Numbered from the stretch's first letter, positions 20,752 to 29,990 are shown. The stretch: 64,000 bases of DNA from Mycolicibacterium fortuitum subsp. fortuitum (GCF_022179545.1 NZ_AP025518.1:2914001-2978000); one strand, 5' to 3'. Program-made: numbers and translations. Notes: generated from the letters alone by a model not told the origin.

Positions 20752-21684
20752 GTGAGCATTCGCGAGCGCCGGCTCATCAGTGGGGCGCCGAGCCGAGTAC
20801 GGTCCACCTTCCTGTCGTATCTGGCGTTGACCAAGCCGCGTGTGATCGAGTTGTTGCTGGTCACCACCATTCCGGCGATGTTGTTGGCGGATCGGGGCAC
20901 TGTTGACCCGCTGCTGATCCTCAACACCCTGATCGGCGGCATGCTGGCCGCGGCCGGCGCCAACACGCTGAACTGTGTGGCCGACGCCGACATCGACAAG
21001 GTGATGAAGCGCACTGCGCGTCGCCCGCTGGCCCAGGCCTCCGTCCCGACCCGGCACGCACTGATCTTCGGGTTGGTGCTGTCGGTGACCGCGTTCTGCT
21101 GGCTGACCTGGACATCGAACCTGTTGTCCGGCGTGCTGGCGGTGGCCACCATCGCGTTCTACGTCTTCGTCTACACGTTGCTGCTCAAGCGCCGCACCTC
21201 GCAGAACGTGGTGTGGGGCGGGGCGGCCGGCTGCATGCCGGTGATGATCGGATGGTCCGCGGTGACCGGCACCATCCAGTGGCCCGCGCTGGTGATGTTC
21301 CTGATCATCTTCTTCTGGACGCCGCCGCACACCTGGGCACTGGCGATGCGGTACAAGGACGACTACAAGGCGGCCGGTGTGCCGATGCTGCCTGCCGTGG
21401 CCACCGAGCGACAGGTGACTCGCCAGATCCTGATCTACACCTGGCTGACGGTGCTGACCACGCTGGTGCTGGCGTTGGCGACCGGATGGCTATACGGAGC
21501 TGTGGCCCTGCTGGCCGGCGCGTGGTTCCTGGTGATGGCGCACCAGCTGTACTCCGGGGTGAAGCGTGGCGAGCCGGTGAAGCCGCTGCGGTTGTTCCTG
21601 CAGTCGAACAACTATCTGGCCGTCGTGTTCTGTGCGCTGGCGATCGACTCGGCGCTGGCGCTGCCGACACTGTTCGGTCACTGA
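20752..21684 (+). CDS. ctaB: Protohaem IX farnesyltransferase (haem O synthase)
   Basis: Adds the farnesyl tail to haem B, making haem O for cytochrome c oxidase; 310 residues with eight to nine membrane helices. The first aspartate-rich site is [20 protein letters not shown] around residue 80; the second is [15 protein letters not shown] around residue 200, and both are typical of UbiA-type prenyltransferases. Start GTG 20752 has GAGGAG at 20739-20744. The partner ctaA lies 4 kb away on the other strand. Confidence 0.97.
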   Translation: MSIRERRLISGAPSRVRSTFLSYLALTKPRVIELLLVTTIPAMLLADRGTVDPLLILNTLIGGMLAAAGANTLNCVADADIDKVMKRTARRPLAQASVPTRHALIFGLVLSVTAFCWLTWTSNLLSGVLAVATIAFYVFVYTLLLKRRTSQNVVWGGAAGCMPVMIGWSAVTGTIQWPALVMFLIIFFWTPPHTWALAMRYKDDYKAAGVPMLPAVATERQVTRQILIYTWLTVLTTLVLALATGWLYGAVALLAGAWFLVMAHQLYSGVKRGEPVKPLRLFLQSNNYLAVVFCALAIDSALALPTLFGH

Positions 21685-21743
21685 CCACCACCGCTTGTCC
21701 GGTCCGGCCGCCCCGGCGCCGTCGGTATGGCAGCGTTGTGGGC

Positions 21744-22691
21744 ATGACCGAACTGGTGAGTCCTGATAACTTCGCCCGTGCCGAATCCGATCTGTACTTC
21801 GCCAACATCGTCAACGACGACGGGTTCGGGCAGTTCTTCCACAACCGTGAGATGAGCGCGATCGAGCATCAGATCGTCATCCGCCAGAACCGCGACACTC
21901 TCTACTCAGCGGCGGTGTTCGACCTCGATGCCGGCCCCGTCACCATCACTCTTCCGGACGGCGGCGGCAGGTTCATGTCGCTGCAGATCATCAGCGAGGA
22001 CCACTACACCACCAACGTGGTCTACGGGCCGACCGAGTTGACGTTCAGCCGCGACTCCGTGGACACCCGCTATGCGGCCGCGGCGGTCCGCATCTTGGCC
22101 GACCCCGCCGACCCTGCCGACCTGGCCGCCGTGCACGCGCTGCAGGACGCGATCGGTGTAGCCCAGGCCGAGTCGGGCTTCTTCGAGATCCCGGCGTGGG
22201 ATCCGGCCAGCCAGAAGACGGTCAGGGACGCCCTCATCACCTTGTCCACGACGCTTGCCGACACCAAATCGATGTTCGGACCCGAGTACGACGTCGATCC
22301 GGTCCGTCACCTGATCGGGTCGGCCTTCGCCTGGGGCGGCAACCCGGAGCGCGACGCGCTGTATCTCACGGTGGTCCCGCCGGGCAACGACGGCACCACC
22401 GTGCACCGCCTGACCGTGAAAGACGTTCCGGTGGACGGATTCTGGTCGGTGACGGTGTACAACAAGGACGGCTACTTCACGCCGAACCCGCAGAACGCGT
22501 ATTCGGTGAACAATGTCACCGCCGTCAAGGACGCCGACGGCGCCACCACGGTGCAGTTCGGTGGCGGCCCCGATGGCGCGGCCAACGTGTTGCCGATCAC
22601 CGAGGGCTGGAATTACCTGGTGCGGCTGTACCGGCCCAGACCCGAGATTCTCGACGGGTCCTGGACGTTCCCCGCTGCACAGCCCGTCTAG
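21744..22691 (+). CDS. DUF1254-type protein
   Basis: A 315-residue protein of the DUF1254 family (often paired with DUF1214). The marker sequence VIRQNRDTLYSAAVFDLDAGP is near residue 40, and FWSVTVYNKDGYF with the terminal WNYLVRLYRPRPEIL belongs to the C-terminal half. It has no signal peptide, although several relatives are secreted or periplasmic. The biochemical role of the family is not established. Start ATG 21744 has CAGCGT 7 bases upstream, a weak -10. It overlaps the convergent qor gene by 4 bases at the stops (CTAG). Confidence 0.85.
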   Translation: MTELVSPDNFARAESDLYFANIVNDDGFGQFFHNREMSAIEHQIVIRQNRDTLYSAAVFDLDAGPVTITLPDGGGRFMSLQIISEDHYTTNVVYGPTELTFSRDSVDTRYAAAAVRILADPADPADLAAVHALQDAIGVAQAESGFFEIPAWDPASQKTVRDALITLSTTLADTKSMFGPEYDVDPVRHLIGSAFAWGGNPERDALYLTVVPPGNDGTTVHRLTVKDVPVDGFWSVTVYNKDGYFTPNPQNAYSVNNVTAVKDADGATTVQFGGGPDGAANVLPITEGWNYLVRLYRPRPEILDGSWTFPAAQPV

Positions 22692-23671
22692 GGCACCAGC
22701 ACGATCGAGCCCACCGTCTTGCGGCCCTGCAGATCGGTGTGCGCCTGGGCCGCCTCGGCGAGCGGATAGCGGCCGCCGACGGTGATGGTGATGGACCCAT
22801 TGGCGATAGCGTTGATCAATTCTCCTGCACGCCAAGAGAATTCATCGGGTGTGCGGGTGTGGTGAGCCAATGTCGGGCGGGTCAGGAACACCGAGCCGGC
22901 CGCATTGAGCCGCTGCGGGTCCACCGGCGGCACCGGCCCGCTGGCCGCACCGAACAGCGCGAGCGTGCCGCGCACCGCGAGGCTGGCCAGGCTGGCATCG
23001 AACGTCGACGCACCGACCCCGTCGTAGACGGCGGCCACGCCCGCCCCTCCGGTGAGGTCGCGGATCTTGTCGCCGAACTCGGCCGGATCCTCGGGGTAGT
23101 CGAGGACCTCGATAGCGCCGGCCTGCCGGGACAGCTCGGCCTTCTCCGGCGTCGAGGCCGTCGTGATCACGCGGGTGCCGATGCTGGTGGCCCACTGGGT
23201 CAGGATCAGGCCCACGCCACCGGCGCCGGCGTGCACGAGCACGGTGTCGCTCGGCTGTACGGCATAGGTGGACTTGATCAGATAGTGCGCGGTCATGCCT
23301 TTCAGCAGCGCCGACGCGATGGCGTCAGGAGCGACGCCGTCGGGCACATACGCCACGAAATCGGCTGGGGCGACGCAGAAGTCGGCGTAGGCGCCGGTCG
23401 CATTGGCGGTCACCACGCGGTCACCGACGGCCAGCGCGGCCACGTCGTCGCCCACTGCGGCGACGGTGCCGCACACTTCGGAGCCGACGATGAACGGCAC
23501 GTCGCGCGGATACAACCCGGATCGGAAGTAGGTGTCGATGAAGTTGACGCCGACCGCCTCGGCCTTGATCAGTACCTCGCCGGGGCCTGGGGAAGGCTCG
23601 GGCCGCTCGACGTAGCTCAGGACTTCGGGTCCGCCGGTCTCGGCAACTTCGATGGCATACACGCCATCCAT
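22688..23671 (-). CDS. qor: Quinone oxidoreductase, zinc-free MDR family
   Basis: A medium-chain NADPH:quinone reductase, close to Rv1454c; 327 residues from ATG 23671 (MDGVYAIEVAETG). In-frame ATG 23674 and GTG 23680 are also possible. It has the N-terminal GroES-like domain with IGVNFIDTYFRSGLYP and the Rossmann motif VLVHAGAGGVGLILTQ near residue 145; the cysteine zinc ligands of alcohol dehydrogenases are absent. It is divergent from the ATP-grasp gene, with only 23 bases between the two start codons, so both transcripts must have almost no leader or must start inside the opposite gene. Confidence 0.93.
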   Translation of the reverse strand: MDGVYAIEVAETGGPEVLSYVERPEPSPGPGEVLIKAEAVGVNFIDTYFRSGLYPRDVPFIVGSEVCGTVAAVGDDVAALAVGDRVVTANATGAYADFCVAPADFVAYVPDGVAPDAIASALLKGMTAHYLIKSTYAVQPSDTVLVHAGAGGVGLILTQWATSIGTRVITTASTPEKAELSRQAGAIEVLDYPEDPAEFGDKIRDLTGGAGVAAVYDGVGASTFDASLASLAVRGTLALFGAASGPVPPVDPQRLNAAGSVFLTRPTLAHHTRTPDEFSWRAGELINAIANGSITITVGGRYPLAEAAQAHTDLQGRKTVGSIVLVP

Positions 23672-23681
23672 CATCCACACC

Positions 23682-23687
23682 TATCAT
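23682..23687 (+). promoter_or_regulatory. -10 box of the ATP-grasp gene (leaderless)
   Basis: TATCAT followed by exactly 7 bases and GTG 23695. It also lies in the 23-base space between divergent starts, so any regulator bound here would affect both genes. Confidence 0.55.
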
Positions 23688-23694
23688 CGCGGAG

Positions 23695-24636
23695 GTGAAG
23701 CTCGCCCGTCCGGATGTGTTCCATCCCCGCATCGTGTTGGCCGGTTGCGCCGCATTGCCCGAAGGCGACGGAGACGACGCCGGCCTGCTCATGGCGTTGC
23801 GCCACCGCGGTCTGCACGCTCGCTGGCTGCCCTGGGACGACCCGGCCACGCTCGACGCCGACCTGGTGATCCTGAGGGCGACGTGGGACTACACCGAGCG
23901 GCTCGACGAGTTCCTGGCCTGGACGCGATCCGTGCGCAGGCTGATCAACCCGCAGGAGATCGTGGAGTGGAACACCGACAAGCGCTACCTCGAAGATCTG
24001 CAGACCATGGGGGTCGTTCCGGTGGTGCCGACGAGGTATTTCGCGGTCGGTGAGCGGGTCATCGTGCCCGAGGGCGAAGTGGTGGTGAAACCCGCGGTGG
24101 GTGCCGGCTCGGCGGGGGCTCGCCGGTTCGTCGACGCCTCGGCGGCCCTCGCCCACGCCGGGGCCCTACACGCCAAGGGGCGCGCGGTGTTGGTGCAGCC
24201 GTACGACCCACGGGTCTCCGCGGGCGAGACGGCGCTGGTGTTCCTGGGCGGCAAGGAATCCCACGCGTTCACGAAAGGCCCGATGCTGCCCCCGGCCGGG
24301 CAATCCCCGGAGTTCGAGGAGACCGGGACCTACGCGCACGAGTCGCTCTCGCCGGCCGATCCGGACGATGCGGTTTGGGAAGTGGGCCGGCGCGCGATCG
24401 ACGCGGTGGTCCGGTCGTTCTACATCGCGCCTGAGGAGCTGGTGTACGCCCGGGTGGACGTGATCGGCGGTCCGGAGGATCCCCGTCTGCTCGAGCTGGA
24501 GCTGATCGAGCCTGGCCTCGGATTCCGGCAACTCGACGCCAACGCGCGGGAGCATGCCGAGCGCCGGTTCGCGGTCGGTGTCGAGGGTGCGCTGGAGCGG
24601 TTCGGGCTGGGCCCGTTGTCGCACCGGGGACTCTGA
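23695..24636 (+). CDS. ATP-grasp domain protein
   Basis: A 313-residue protein with an ATP-grasp fold like RimK and glutathione synthetase. The N-terminal part (VILRATWDYTERLDEFLAW) is the pre-ATP-grasp domain, VVVKPAVGAGSAGARRF is the ATP-binding glycine-rich region near residue 130, and LLELELIEPGLGF carries the Mg-binding acid residues. ATP-grasp enzymes join a carboxylate to an amine or thiol; the substrate is unknown, and no amino-group carrier protein lies nearby. GTG 23695 follows TATCAT by 7 bases, so it is leaderless and this start is preferred over GTG 23716. It occupies the position of Rv1455. Confidence 0.85.
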   Translation: MKLARPDVFHPRIVLAGCAALPEGDGDDAGLLMALRHRGLHARWLPWDDPATLDADLVILRATWDYTERLDEFLAWTRSVRRLINPQEIVEWNTDKRYLEDLQTMGVVPVVPTRYFAVGERVIVPEGEVVVKPAVGAGSAGARRFVDASAALAHAGALHAKGRAVLVQPYDPRVSAGETALVFLGGKESHAFTKGPMLPPAGQSPEFEETGTYAHESLSPADPDDAVWEVGRRAIDAVVRSFYIAPEELVYARVDVIGGPEDPRLLELELIEPGLGFRQLDANAREHAERRFAVGVEGALERFGLGPLSHRGL

Positions 24637-24675
24637 GGGACCGCCGAAACGACGAATTGGGTGGCCGAACCGCCC

Positions 24676-24681
24676 TAGAGT
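24676..24681 (+). promoter_or_regulatory. -10 box of the SDR gene (leaderless)
   Basis: TAGAGT with exactly 7 bases to GTG 24689, the same spacing as at the neighbouring ATP-grasp gene. Confidence 0.55.
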
Positions 24682-24688
24682 CGGCCCG

Positions 24689-25492
24689 GTGGACACGTTT
24701 GAAGGACGGGGCGCCGTAATCACCGGTGGTGCCAGCGGGATCGGCTTCGCGACGGCGCGGCAGTTCGCTGCGCGCGGCGCACGTATCGTGCTCGCCGACT
24801 ACGACGCCGCGGCGCTCGACCGGGCCGTCGCACAGTTGCGGTCCGATGGGTGCGACGCACACGGCGTGGCATGTGATGTCCGTGAACCCGAACAGGTCAC
24901 TCACCTCGCCGACGAGGCCTTCCGGCTCCTCGGCGCCGTGCACGTGGTGTTCAACAACGCCGGTGTGGCCGTCGACGGTCCGATCGCTCAGATGACCCAT
25001 GACGACTGGCATTTCGTCCTCGACGTCGACCTGTGGGGGCCGATCCACGGTGTCGAGGCCTTTCTGCCCCGGCTGATCGAGCAGGGTCAGGGTGGGCATC
25101 TGTTGTTCACCGCGTCCTTCGCCGGGTTGGTCCCCAACGTCGGCCTCGGCGCGTACTGCGTGGCCAAGTACGGTGTGGTGGCGCTGGCCGAAGTGCTGTC
25201 CCGTGAGGTCGGCAACGACGGTATCGGGGTCTCGGTGCTGTGCCCGATGATGGTGGGCACCAACCTTCTCGCCACGTCGGCGCGAGCCCGCGGGCATTCG
25301 GTCGAGGACCAACTGATTGCGGGCGACGGCGTTCTCGACGTCGACGAGGTTGCCCGGCTCACCGCCGAGGCGGTTCTTGCCGATCGGCTGTATGTGCTGT
25401 CGCACGAGGCGTCACGAACATCGATTCGCCGCAGATTCGAGCGCATCGATGCGACGTTCGACGCGCAGCTGGCCGCGGGGTGGAACCACTGA
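24689..25492 (+). CDS. Short-chain dehydrogenase/reductase
   Basis: A 267-residue classical SDR from GTG 24689 (DTFEGRGAVITGGASGIGF). The cofactor site TGGASGIG and the NNAG motif (VVFNNAGVAV) are present, with catalytic Ser in LFTASFAGL and the YCVAK dyad (Tyr and Lys) about 13 residues on. LADYD after beta-2 suggests NAD preference. Relatives in mycobacteria handle hydroxy-lipids or steroids; the substrate here is unknown. The longer open frame upstream overlaps the ATP-grasp gene and is not used, because TAGAGT sits 7 bases before this GTG. Its end is 16 bases from the convergent ctaA. Confidence 0.9.
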   Translation: MDTFEGRGAVITGGASGIGFATARQFAARGARIVLADYDAAALDRAVAQLRSDGCDAHGVACDVREPEQVTHLADEAFRLLGAVHVVFNNAGVAVDGPIAQMTHDDWHFVLDVDLWGPIHGVEAFLPRLIEQGQGGHLLFTASFAGLVPNVGLGAYCVAKYGVVALAEVLSREVGNDGIGVSVLCPMMVGTNLLATSARARGHSVEDQLIAGDGVLDVDEVARLTAEAVLADRLYVLSHEASRTSIRRRFERIDATFDAQLAAGWNH

Positions 25493-25508
25493 TGGGTATG
25501 GGGGCGGG

Positions 25509-26456
25509 TCAGCCGCTGGGTTCGACCCGTTCCCGCATCGAGGCCCACAGTGCTGCGGTGGCTGCGGTGCAGGCGGCCGCACCGGCGACGTGCACGGCGA
25601 CCAGGACTGCGGGCACCCCGGTGTAGAACTGGACGATACCGACCAGGCCCTGCGCGCATACCAGGGCGACCAGGACCCCGAGCCGGATCATGATCGGACG
25701 GCCGGCCCGCACTGCGGTGAGCGCGAATCCCAGCGCCACGATCAGGGACAGGTAGGCGACGAGCAGCGACGAGTGCATGTGCACCAGCGTGGTGATCTCG
25801 ACCTGTAGGCGCGGCACCACGCGGTCGAGGCTCTTGTCACCGGCGTGGGGCCCCGCGCCGGTGACCAGCGTGCCGGTCACCAGGACGGCGGCCAGGATGA
25901 CGGCGCTCAGGACGGTCAACTGGCGCAACGGTTTCGGCACGGTGGTCCGGGGTGCGCCGGTGTCGGGCTGGCCGATCTTTACGAACAGCAACACCGCGAG
26001 CCACACCATGGCCATGGATGCGAGCAGGTGGATCGCCACCGTCCACCACAGCAGGCCGGTCCGCACCGTGATGCCGCCGATGATCGCCTGGACCACCGTC
26101 GAGGCCGGCATCAGCCACGCATAGATCAGCACCTCGCGGCGCCGGCGGGCCCGGGTCACGGCCAGGACCGCTGCGATGGCGGTCAGCACCACCAGGAAGG
26201 TGATCATCCGGTTGCCGAACTCGACAACCTGATGGACGACGGCGACCTCGGCGTGCGGCACGGGGGTGAAGCTGCCGGGGAAGCACTGGGGCCAGGTGGG
26301 GCAGCCCAGGCCGGACGCGGTGACGCGGACGATCGCCCCGGTGACCGAGATGCCGCCCTGGGTGAGAATCACCAGGAACGCGATGAGTCGCTGGACCCGC
26401 AGACTTGGCATGGGCAGCAGGTCGACCAGTCGCTGGAAAGCTGTTCCGCCGGGCAC
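25509..26456 (-). CDS. ctaA: Haem A synthase CtaA (Cox15)
   Basis: Oxidises haem O to haem A for cytochrome aa3 oxidase; 315 residues with eight membrane helices. The expected histidine ligands are visible: HQVVEFGNRM and HLLASMAMVW in the N-terminal half, HMHSSLLVAYL and HVAGAAACTA in the C-terminal half. The cysteine pair in GLGCPTWPQCFPG matches the disulfide of the Bacillus enzyme. Start GTG 26456 lies 6 bases after TACGAT on the minus strand, so a leaderless transcript is likely. A 7-bp inverted repeat spans that box. M. tuberculosis Rv1456c has been annotated as an antibiotic transporter, but the sequence is Cox15-like. Confidence 0.93.
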   Translation of the reverse strand: MPGGTAFQRLVDLLPMPSLRVQRLIAFLVILTQGGISVTGAIVRVTASGLGCPTWPQCFPGSFTPVPHAEVAVVHQVVEFGNRMITFLVVLTAIAAVLAVTRARRRREVLIYAWLMPASTVVQAIIGGITVRTGLLWWTVAIHLLASMAMVWLAVLLFVKIGQPDTGAPRTTVPKPLRQLTVLSAVILAAVLVTGTLVTGAGPHAGDKSLDRVVPRLQVEITTLVHMHSSLLVAYLSLIVALGFALTAVRAGRPIMIRLGVLVALVCAQGLVGIVQFYTGVPAVLVAVHVAGAAACTAATAALWASMRERVEPSG

Positions 26457-26458
26457 GG

Positions 26459-26478
26459 CCTGATCGTAGTTGATCAGG
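26459..26478. promoter_or_regulatory. Inverted repeat over the ctaA -10 box
   Basis: CCTGATC (26459-26465) and GATCAGG (26472-26478) are perfect 7-bp arms with 6 bases between; the minus-strand -10 box TACGAT (26463-26468) lies inside. It is a candidate operator for control of haem A synthesis. The binding protein is unknown. Confidence 0.45.
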
Positions 26479-26508
26479 AACTACAGCCCGTAGTAGGGCT
26501 GGTCCGGG

Positions 26509-27291
26509 TCAGGTGAACCGGAACCAGCGCAGTGCGCAGACCGCACCGACTGCGCCCCAGGCCACCAGTACCGCCACACCGAACCAGTCCATCGACAGCG
26601 TCATGGCCTGGGTCAGGGATTCGGTCAGGGCGCCCGAAGGTGTCAGCCGCGCGGCCCATCGCAGGGCCGATGGCACCGGTCCGCCTTCGAGTGTCAGCGC
26701 ACCGAGTCCGGCGAACACGAACCACAGCAGGTTGGCCAGTGCCAGCACGATCTCGGCCTTGAGGGTGCCGCCGAGCAGCAGTCCCAATGCGGCGAAGGTC
26801 GCGGTACCGAGCGCGATGATCACCGCGCCGAGCGCCAATCCCAACGGCGATGGCCGCCATCCCAGCGCAAACCCTATGGCGCCCAACAAGATCGCCTGCA
26901 AGAACACCACGGTCACCACCGCCAGCGACTTTCCGGCGATGATGCCCCACACCGGCAGCGCGGTCGCGCCGAGCCGTTTCAGAGCGCCGTAGCGGCGGTC
27001 GAAGGCCACCGCGATGGCCTGTCCGGTGAACGCGGTCGAGATCAGGGCCAGCGCCATGATCGCCGGGGTGAAGGTTCCCGCCCGGTCGTCGCCGAACGAG
27101 CCGAGCGGCAGCAGCGTCATCCCCACCAGCAGCGTGATCGGGATGAACATCGTCAGCAACAGCTGTTCGCCGTTGCGCAGCAGCAACTTCAGTTCCAGCC
27201 CGAATTGGGCGGCCAGCATGGCGGGCACCTTGGCCGGGTGGGGATCGGGCGCGAAGGTACCAGGGGCGAACCGGTTCGGCGTGCTCGTCAT
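26509..27291 (-). CDS. ABC-2 type transporter permease
   Basis: A 260-residue membrane protein with six helices, starting at ATG 27291 (MTSTPNRFAPGTFAPDP). The helices run from about residue 40 onward, with the ABC-2 pattern FAVAFDRRYGALKRLGATALP in the cytoplasmic loop between helices 2 and 3. The ATG overlaps the stop of the ATPase gene (ATGA), so the two make one exporter. It matches Rv1457c. Known relatives export drugs, lipids or polysaccharide precursors; the cargo is unknown. The location beside mptB suggests an envelope glycan or lipid. Confidence 0.9.
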   Translation of the reverse strand: MTSTPNRFAPGTFAPDPHPAKVPAMLAAQFGLELKLLLRNGEQLLLTMFIPITLLVGMTLLPLGSFGDDRAGTFTPAIMALALISTAFTGQAIAVAFDRRYGALKRLGATALPVWGIIAGKSLAVVTVVFLQAILLGAIGFALGWRPSPLGLALGAVIIALGTATFAALGLLLGGTLKAEIVLALANLLWFVFAGLGALTLEGGPVPSALRWAARLTPSGALTESLTQAMTLSMDWFGVAVLVAWGAVGAVCALRWFRFT

Positions 27292-28220
27292 GACCGCAGC
27301 TCCCGTCCTGTCAGGTCGAGGAATACATCTTCGAGGCTGCGCTGCTCCACCCGCATGTCGGTGGCCAGCACGTTGAGCCGGGCACACCACGCCGTGACGG
27401 TGGCCAGTACCTGCGGATCGATATGCCCCTCCACCAAGTATTCGCCCGGGGCGGTCTCGGTGGCCTTGTAGTTCTCCGGCAGGGCGGCTCCCAGCAGCGA
27501 CAGGTCGAGCTTGCGGGGCGCGCTGAACCGCAGCTGGTTCTCGGCGCCGCTGCGGGTCAGCTCTGCCGGTGTGCCGGTGGCAACGGCCACGCCGTGATCG
27601 ATGATCACGATCCGGTCGGCCAGTTCCTCGGCCTCGGTCAGGTGGTGGGTGGTCAGCACGACCGTGACACCGTCGCGGCGCAACGCATCGATGAGCTCCC
27701 ACACCACAATTCGGGCGTGCGCGTCCATCCCGGCGGTGGGTTCGTCCAGGAAGACCAGCTCGGGGCGGCCCACCACGGCGCAGGCCAGCGCGAGGCGTTG
27801 TTGCTGACCGCCGGACAGGCGCCGGTAGGTGGTGCGGGCGGATTCGGTCAGCCCGAGGGTGTCCATCAGCCAAGCCGGGTCGAGTGGGTCAGCCGCATAG
27901 GAGGCGACCAGATTGAGCATCTCGCCGGCCTTGGCGGCTGGGTATCCACCGCCGCCCTGCAGCATCACCCCGATCCGTTCGCGCACCTGGGCGTTGTCGG
28001 CGACGGGATCGAGCCCGAGGATCTCAACCCGCCCGTCGTCGGGACGGATGAATCCCTCACACATCTCGACGGTGGTGGTCTTGCCTGCGCCGTTGGGACC
28101 GAGCAGGGCCAGCACCTCGGCGCGCTGGACGTCGAGGTCGAGGTTGGCGACCGCTGTGGTCGATCCGTAGCGCTTGCTGACGCCGCGGAGCAGCACAGGA
28201 GAGTCAGAACGCGAGGTCAC
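27288..28220 (-). CDS. ABC transporter ATP-binding protein
   Basis: A 310-residue ATPase of the daunorubicin-exporter (DrrA-like) type. Walker A is LLGPNGAGKTTTVEM near residue 40, the signature RLSGGQQQRLALA, Walker B LVFLDEPTAGMD, and the switch histidine is in LTTHHLTEAEEL. The last 80 residues form the extra C-terminal domain common to this group. GTG 28220 overlaps the mptB stop (GTGA), and the stop overlaps the permease start, giving the unit mptB-ATPase-permease. It matches Rv1458c. Confidence 0.95.
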   Translation of the reverse strand: MTSRSDSPVLLRGVSKRYGSTTAVANLDLDVQRAEVLALLGPNGAGKTTTVEMCEGFIRPDDGRVEILGLDPVADNAQVRERIGVMLQGGGGYPAAKAGEMLNLVASYAADPLDPAWLMDTLGLTESARTTYRRLSGGQQQRLALACAVVGRPELVFLDEPTAGMDAHARIVVWELIDALRRDGVTVVLTTHHLTEAEELADRIVIIDHGVAVATGTPAELTRSGAENQLRFSAPRKLDLSLLGAALPENYKATETAPGEYLVEGHIDPQVLATVTAWCARLNVLATDMRVEQRSLEDVFLDLTGRELRS

Positions 28221-29893
28221 GGGGATTCAGCGTAGGCGTCGGGGGACTGTGTGCGGTCCGGCGGTGGGCTTGTTTCGGTCTGAGGTGACACACGCCACGG
28301 CAGCCGGCGCCACGTCAACGCGATCAGGATCAGCACGATCACCGTGCTGGCCAGGGTCGCCATCACGATCTGGAACAACGTGAATCGGTCGCCGTTGGCC
28401 GTCGGACCGAATATCCCGACGACGAGTGTGATCGCGATGGTGGACCCGCGGAAGCCCGGCCGGGTGGCCCACGCGGCCAGCGGGATCACCGCCCACAGCA
28501 GGTACCACGGTTGCACCACCGGGAACAGCAGGATCGTGCCGCCGAGGGCTACACCGAGACCGCCGACGGGGTGCAGCCGCCCGCGCAGCACCGCCAGCAG
28601 CAGCCAGCTGACCAGGATCGCGATCAAGAACACGCCAATGGCGCGGGTAAGGGCCAGGACTGCGGTGGTGTGGTCGCCGAGGCCCAGCAGGATTCCGACC
28701 TGGCCGGTGCCCAGGGCCAGCAGTGTCGGCGGTGACATCCAGCTGCGCACCACGTTGGCCGTGCCCAGGGTGCCCAGCCAACCGAAGCCGAGGCCGCTGG
28801 CCCAGCCGATCACGGCCATAACCGCCAGTGAGATCACCCCGAGGGGGGCGCTCGCGACGAAGAATGCCTTGATGGTGCCGCCCAGGCGCCAGGCCAACGC
28901 CATCGCGACGAACCCGAGTGCGAGCAGCGACGGCAGCTTGACCTGGGAGGACAGCGTGATGAGCACTGTGCCGAGCAGCAGCATGCCTGCGGGGTACCAG
29001 CGGTCCCAGTCCTCACGAGAGTGTGGCCAGGCAAGCGGCCGGGGGATGAGCGGGGCCGCGGCATCGATTCCGCGCAGCGCGAACTCCGTACCCGCCAACA
29101 TCAGGCCGAGCATCAGGGCCTCGTTGTGGATACCGGCCACCAGATGCATGAACAGCAGCGGATTACACGCGCCGAGCCACAGTGCGCTGACCTCGGCGAC
29201 CCCGCAGCGTCGGGCCAGCCGGGGTGTCGCCCACACGATCAAGCCGACGCCGAGCAGCACCACGGCGCGGTGACACAACACCGCCGCGACGATGTTCTCG
29301 CCGGTCAGTGCGGAAATACTCTCGCCGATCCACAGGAACAGTGGGCCGTAGGGTGCCGGGGTCTCACGCCACAGACTGGGCACCGACAACGTGAACACGT
29401 GATCAAGGCCGAGGCCGGTCGCCGGACCGACCTGGTACGGGTTCAGGCCGATGTAACCGATCTCACTCTGGGCCAGATACGAGTAGACGTCCTTGCTGTA
29501 CATGGGCGGCGCGATCAGCAGCGGAATGGCCCACAACAGCAGCGTCCGATCCAGTTGGCTGCGTGACATCCGGCGCGGGCCGAGGGCGAAGCGTCCGAGC
29601 ATCAGCCAGGCCAGGGCCATCATCACCGCGCCGGTGGTCGTCATCGTCAGTGACACCGTCTGGATGCGGGAGGGCAGGTTGAGCAGCCGCACCCCGAAGG
29701 TGGGGTCTTGCACGACAGGGCGGGCGCCCGCACCGAGTGCGCCGATCGCCATCAGTACGGTTCCGGTGGCCCCGAACAGCCGGGTACGGCGTTGAGCGAT
29801 GACCTCGGCGGGGTTGAGTGGGGATCCGACAGCCCGTTCGTCACCGTGCCACCGGGCGATCGATGAGCTGAATGTCGACAGGCGGCTTGCCAT
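28217..29893 (-). CDS. mptB: Alpha-(1->6)-mannosyltransferase MptB
   Basis: A polyprenyl-phosphomannose-dependent GT-C glycosyltransferase that starts the mannan core of lipomannan and lipoarabinomannan. The 558-residue protein has about a dozen hydrophobic segments and close identity to Rv1459c (IGALGAGARPVVQDPTFGV, YSKDVYSYLAQSEIGY with the catalytic acidic residue in the first outer loop, LFPVVQPWYLLWA). ATG 29893 lies 6 bases after TACGCT on the minus strand, so the transcript is leaderless there; a longer in-frame start at 29932 adds 13 weakly conserved residues. It is divergent from sufR. Confidence 0.93.
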   Translation of the reverse strand: MASRLSTFSSSIARWHGDERAVGSPLNPAEVIAQRRTRLFGATGTVLMAIGALGAGARPVVQDPTFGVRLLNLPSRIQTVSLTMTTTGAVMMALAWLMLGRFALGPRRMSRSQLDRTLLLWAIPLLIAPPMYSKDVYSYLAQSEIGYIGLNPYQVGPATGLGLDHVFTLSVPSLWRETPAPYGPLFLWIGESISALTGENIVAAVLCHRAVVLLGVGLIVWATPRLARRCGVAEVSALWLGACNPLLFMHLVAGIHNEALMLGLMLAGTEFALRGIDAAAPLIPRPLAWPHSREDWDRWYPAGMLLLGTVLITLSSQVKLPSLLALGFVAMALAWRLGGTIKAFFVASAPLGVISLAVMAVIGWASGLGFGWLGTLGTANVVRSWMSPPTLLALGTGQVGILLGLGDHTTAVLALTRAIGVFLIAILVSWLLLAVLRGRLHPVGGLGVALGGTILLFPVVQPWYLLWAVIPLAAWATRPGFRGSTIAITLVVGIFGPTANGDRFTLFQIVMATLASTVIVLILIALTWRRLPWRVSPQTETSPPPDRTQSPDAYAESP

Positions 29894-29899
29894 CAGGGC

Positions 29900-29905
29900 A
29901 GCGTA
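29900..29905 (-). promoter_or_regulatory. -10 box of mptB (leaderless)
   Basis: TACGCT on the minus strand, 6 bases upstream of the mptB ATG (29893). This spacing decides the start codon. Confidence 0.5.
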
Positions 29906-29990
29906 ACGGTCGACCGGGGCGGTCTTCGTCATGCGGCGGTGGCGCAGGTCACGTAAGGGTGCCCTTGCTAGAACCCGGGGCGGAATTCCG

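Noticed and set aside
22196..23698. 500-codon plus-strand frame opposite qor
   Set aside because: Shadow frame; qor is a complete, well-conserved quinone oxidoreductase on the other strand.
26509..27873. 454-codon form of the ABC-2 permease
   Set aside because: The first 194 codons overlap the ATPase gene and are low-complexity; ATG 27291 overlaps the ATPase stop as in a coupled operon.
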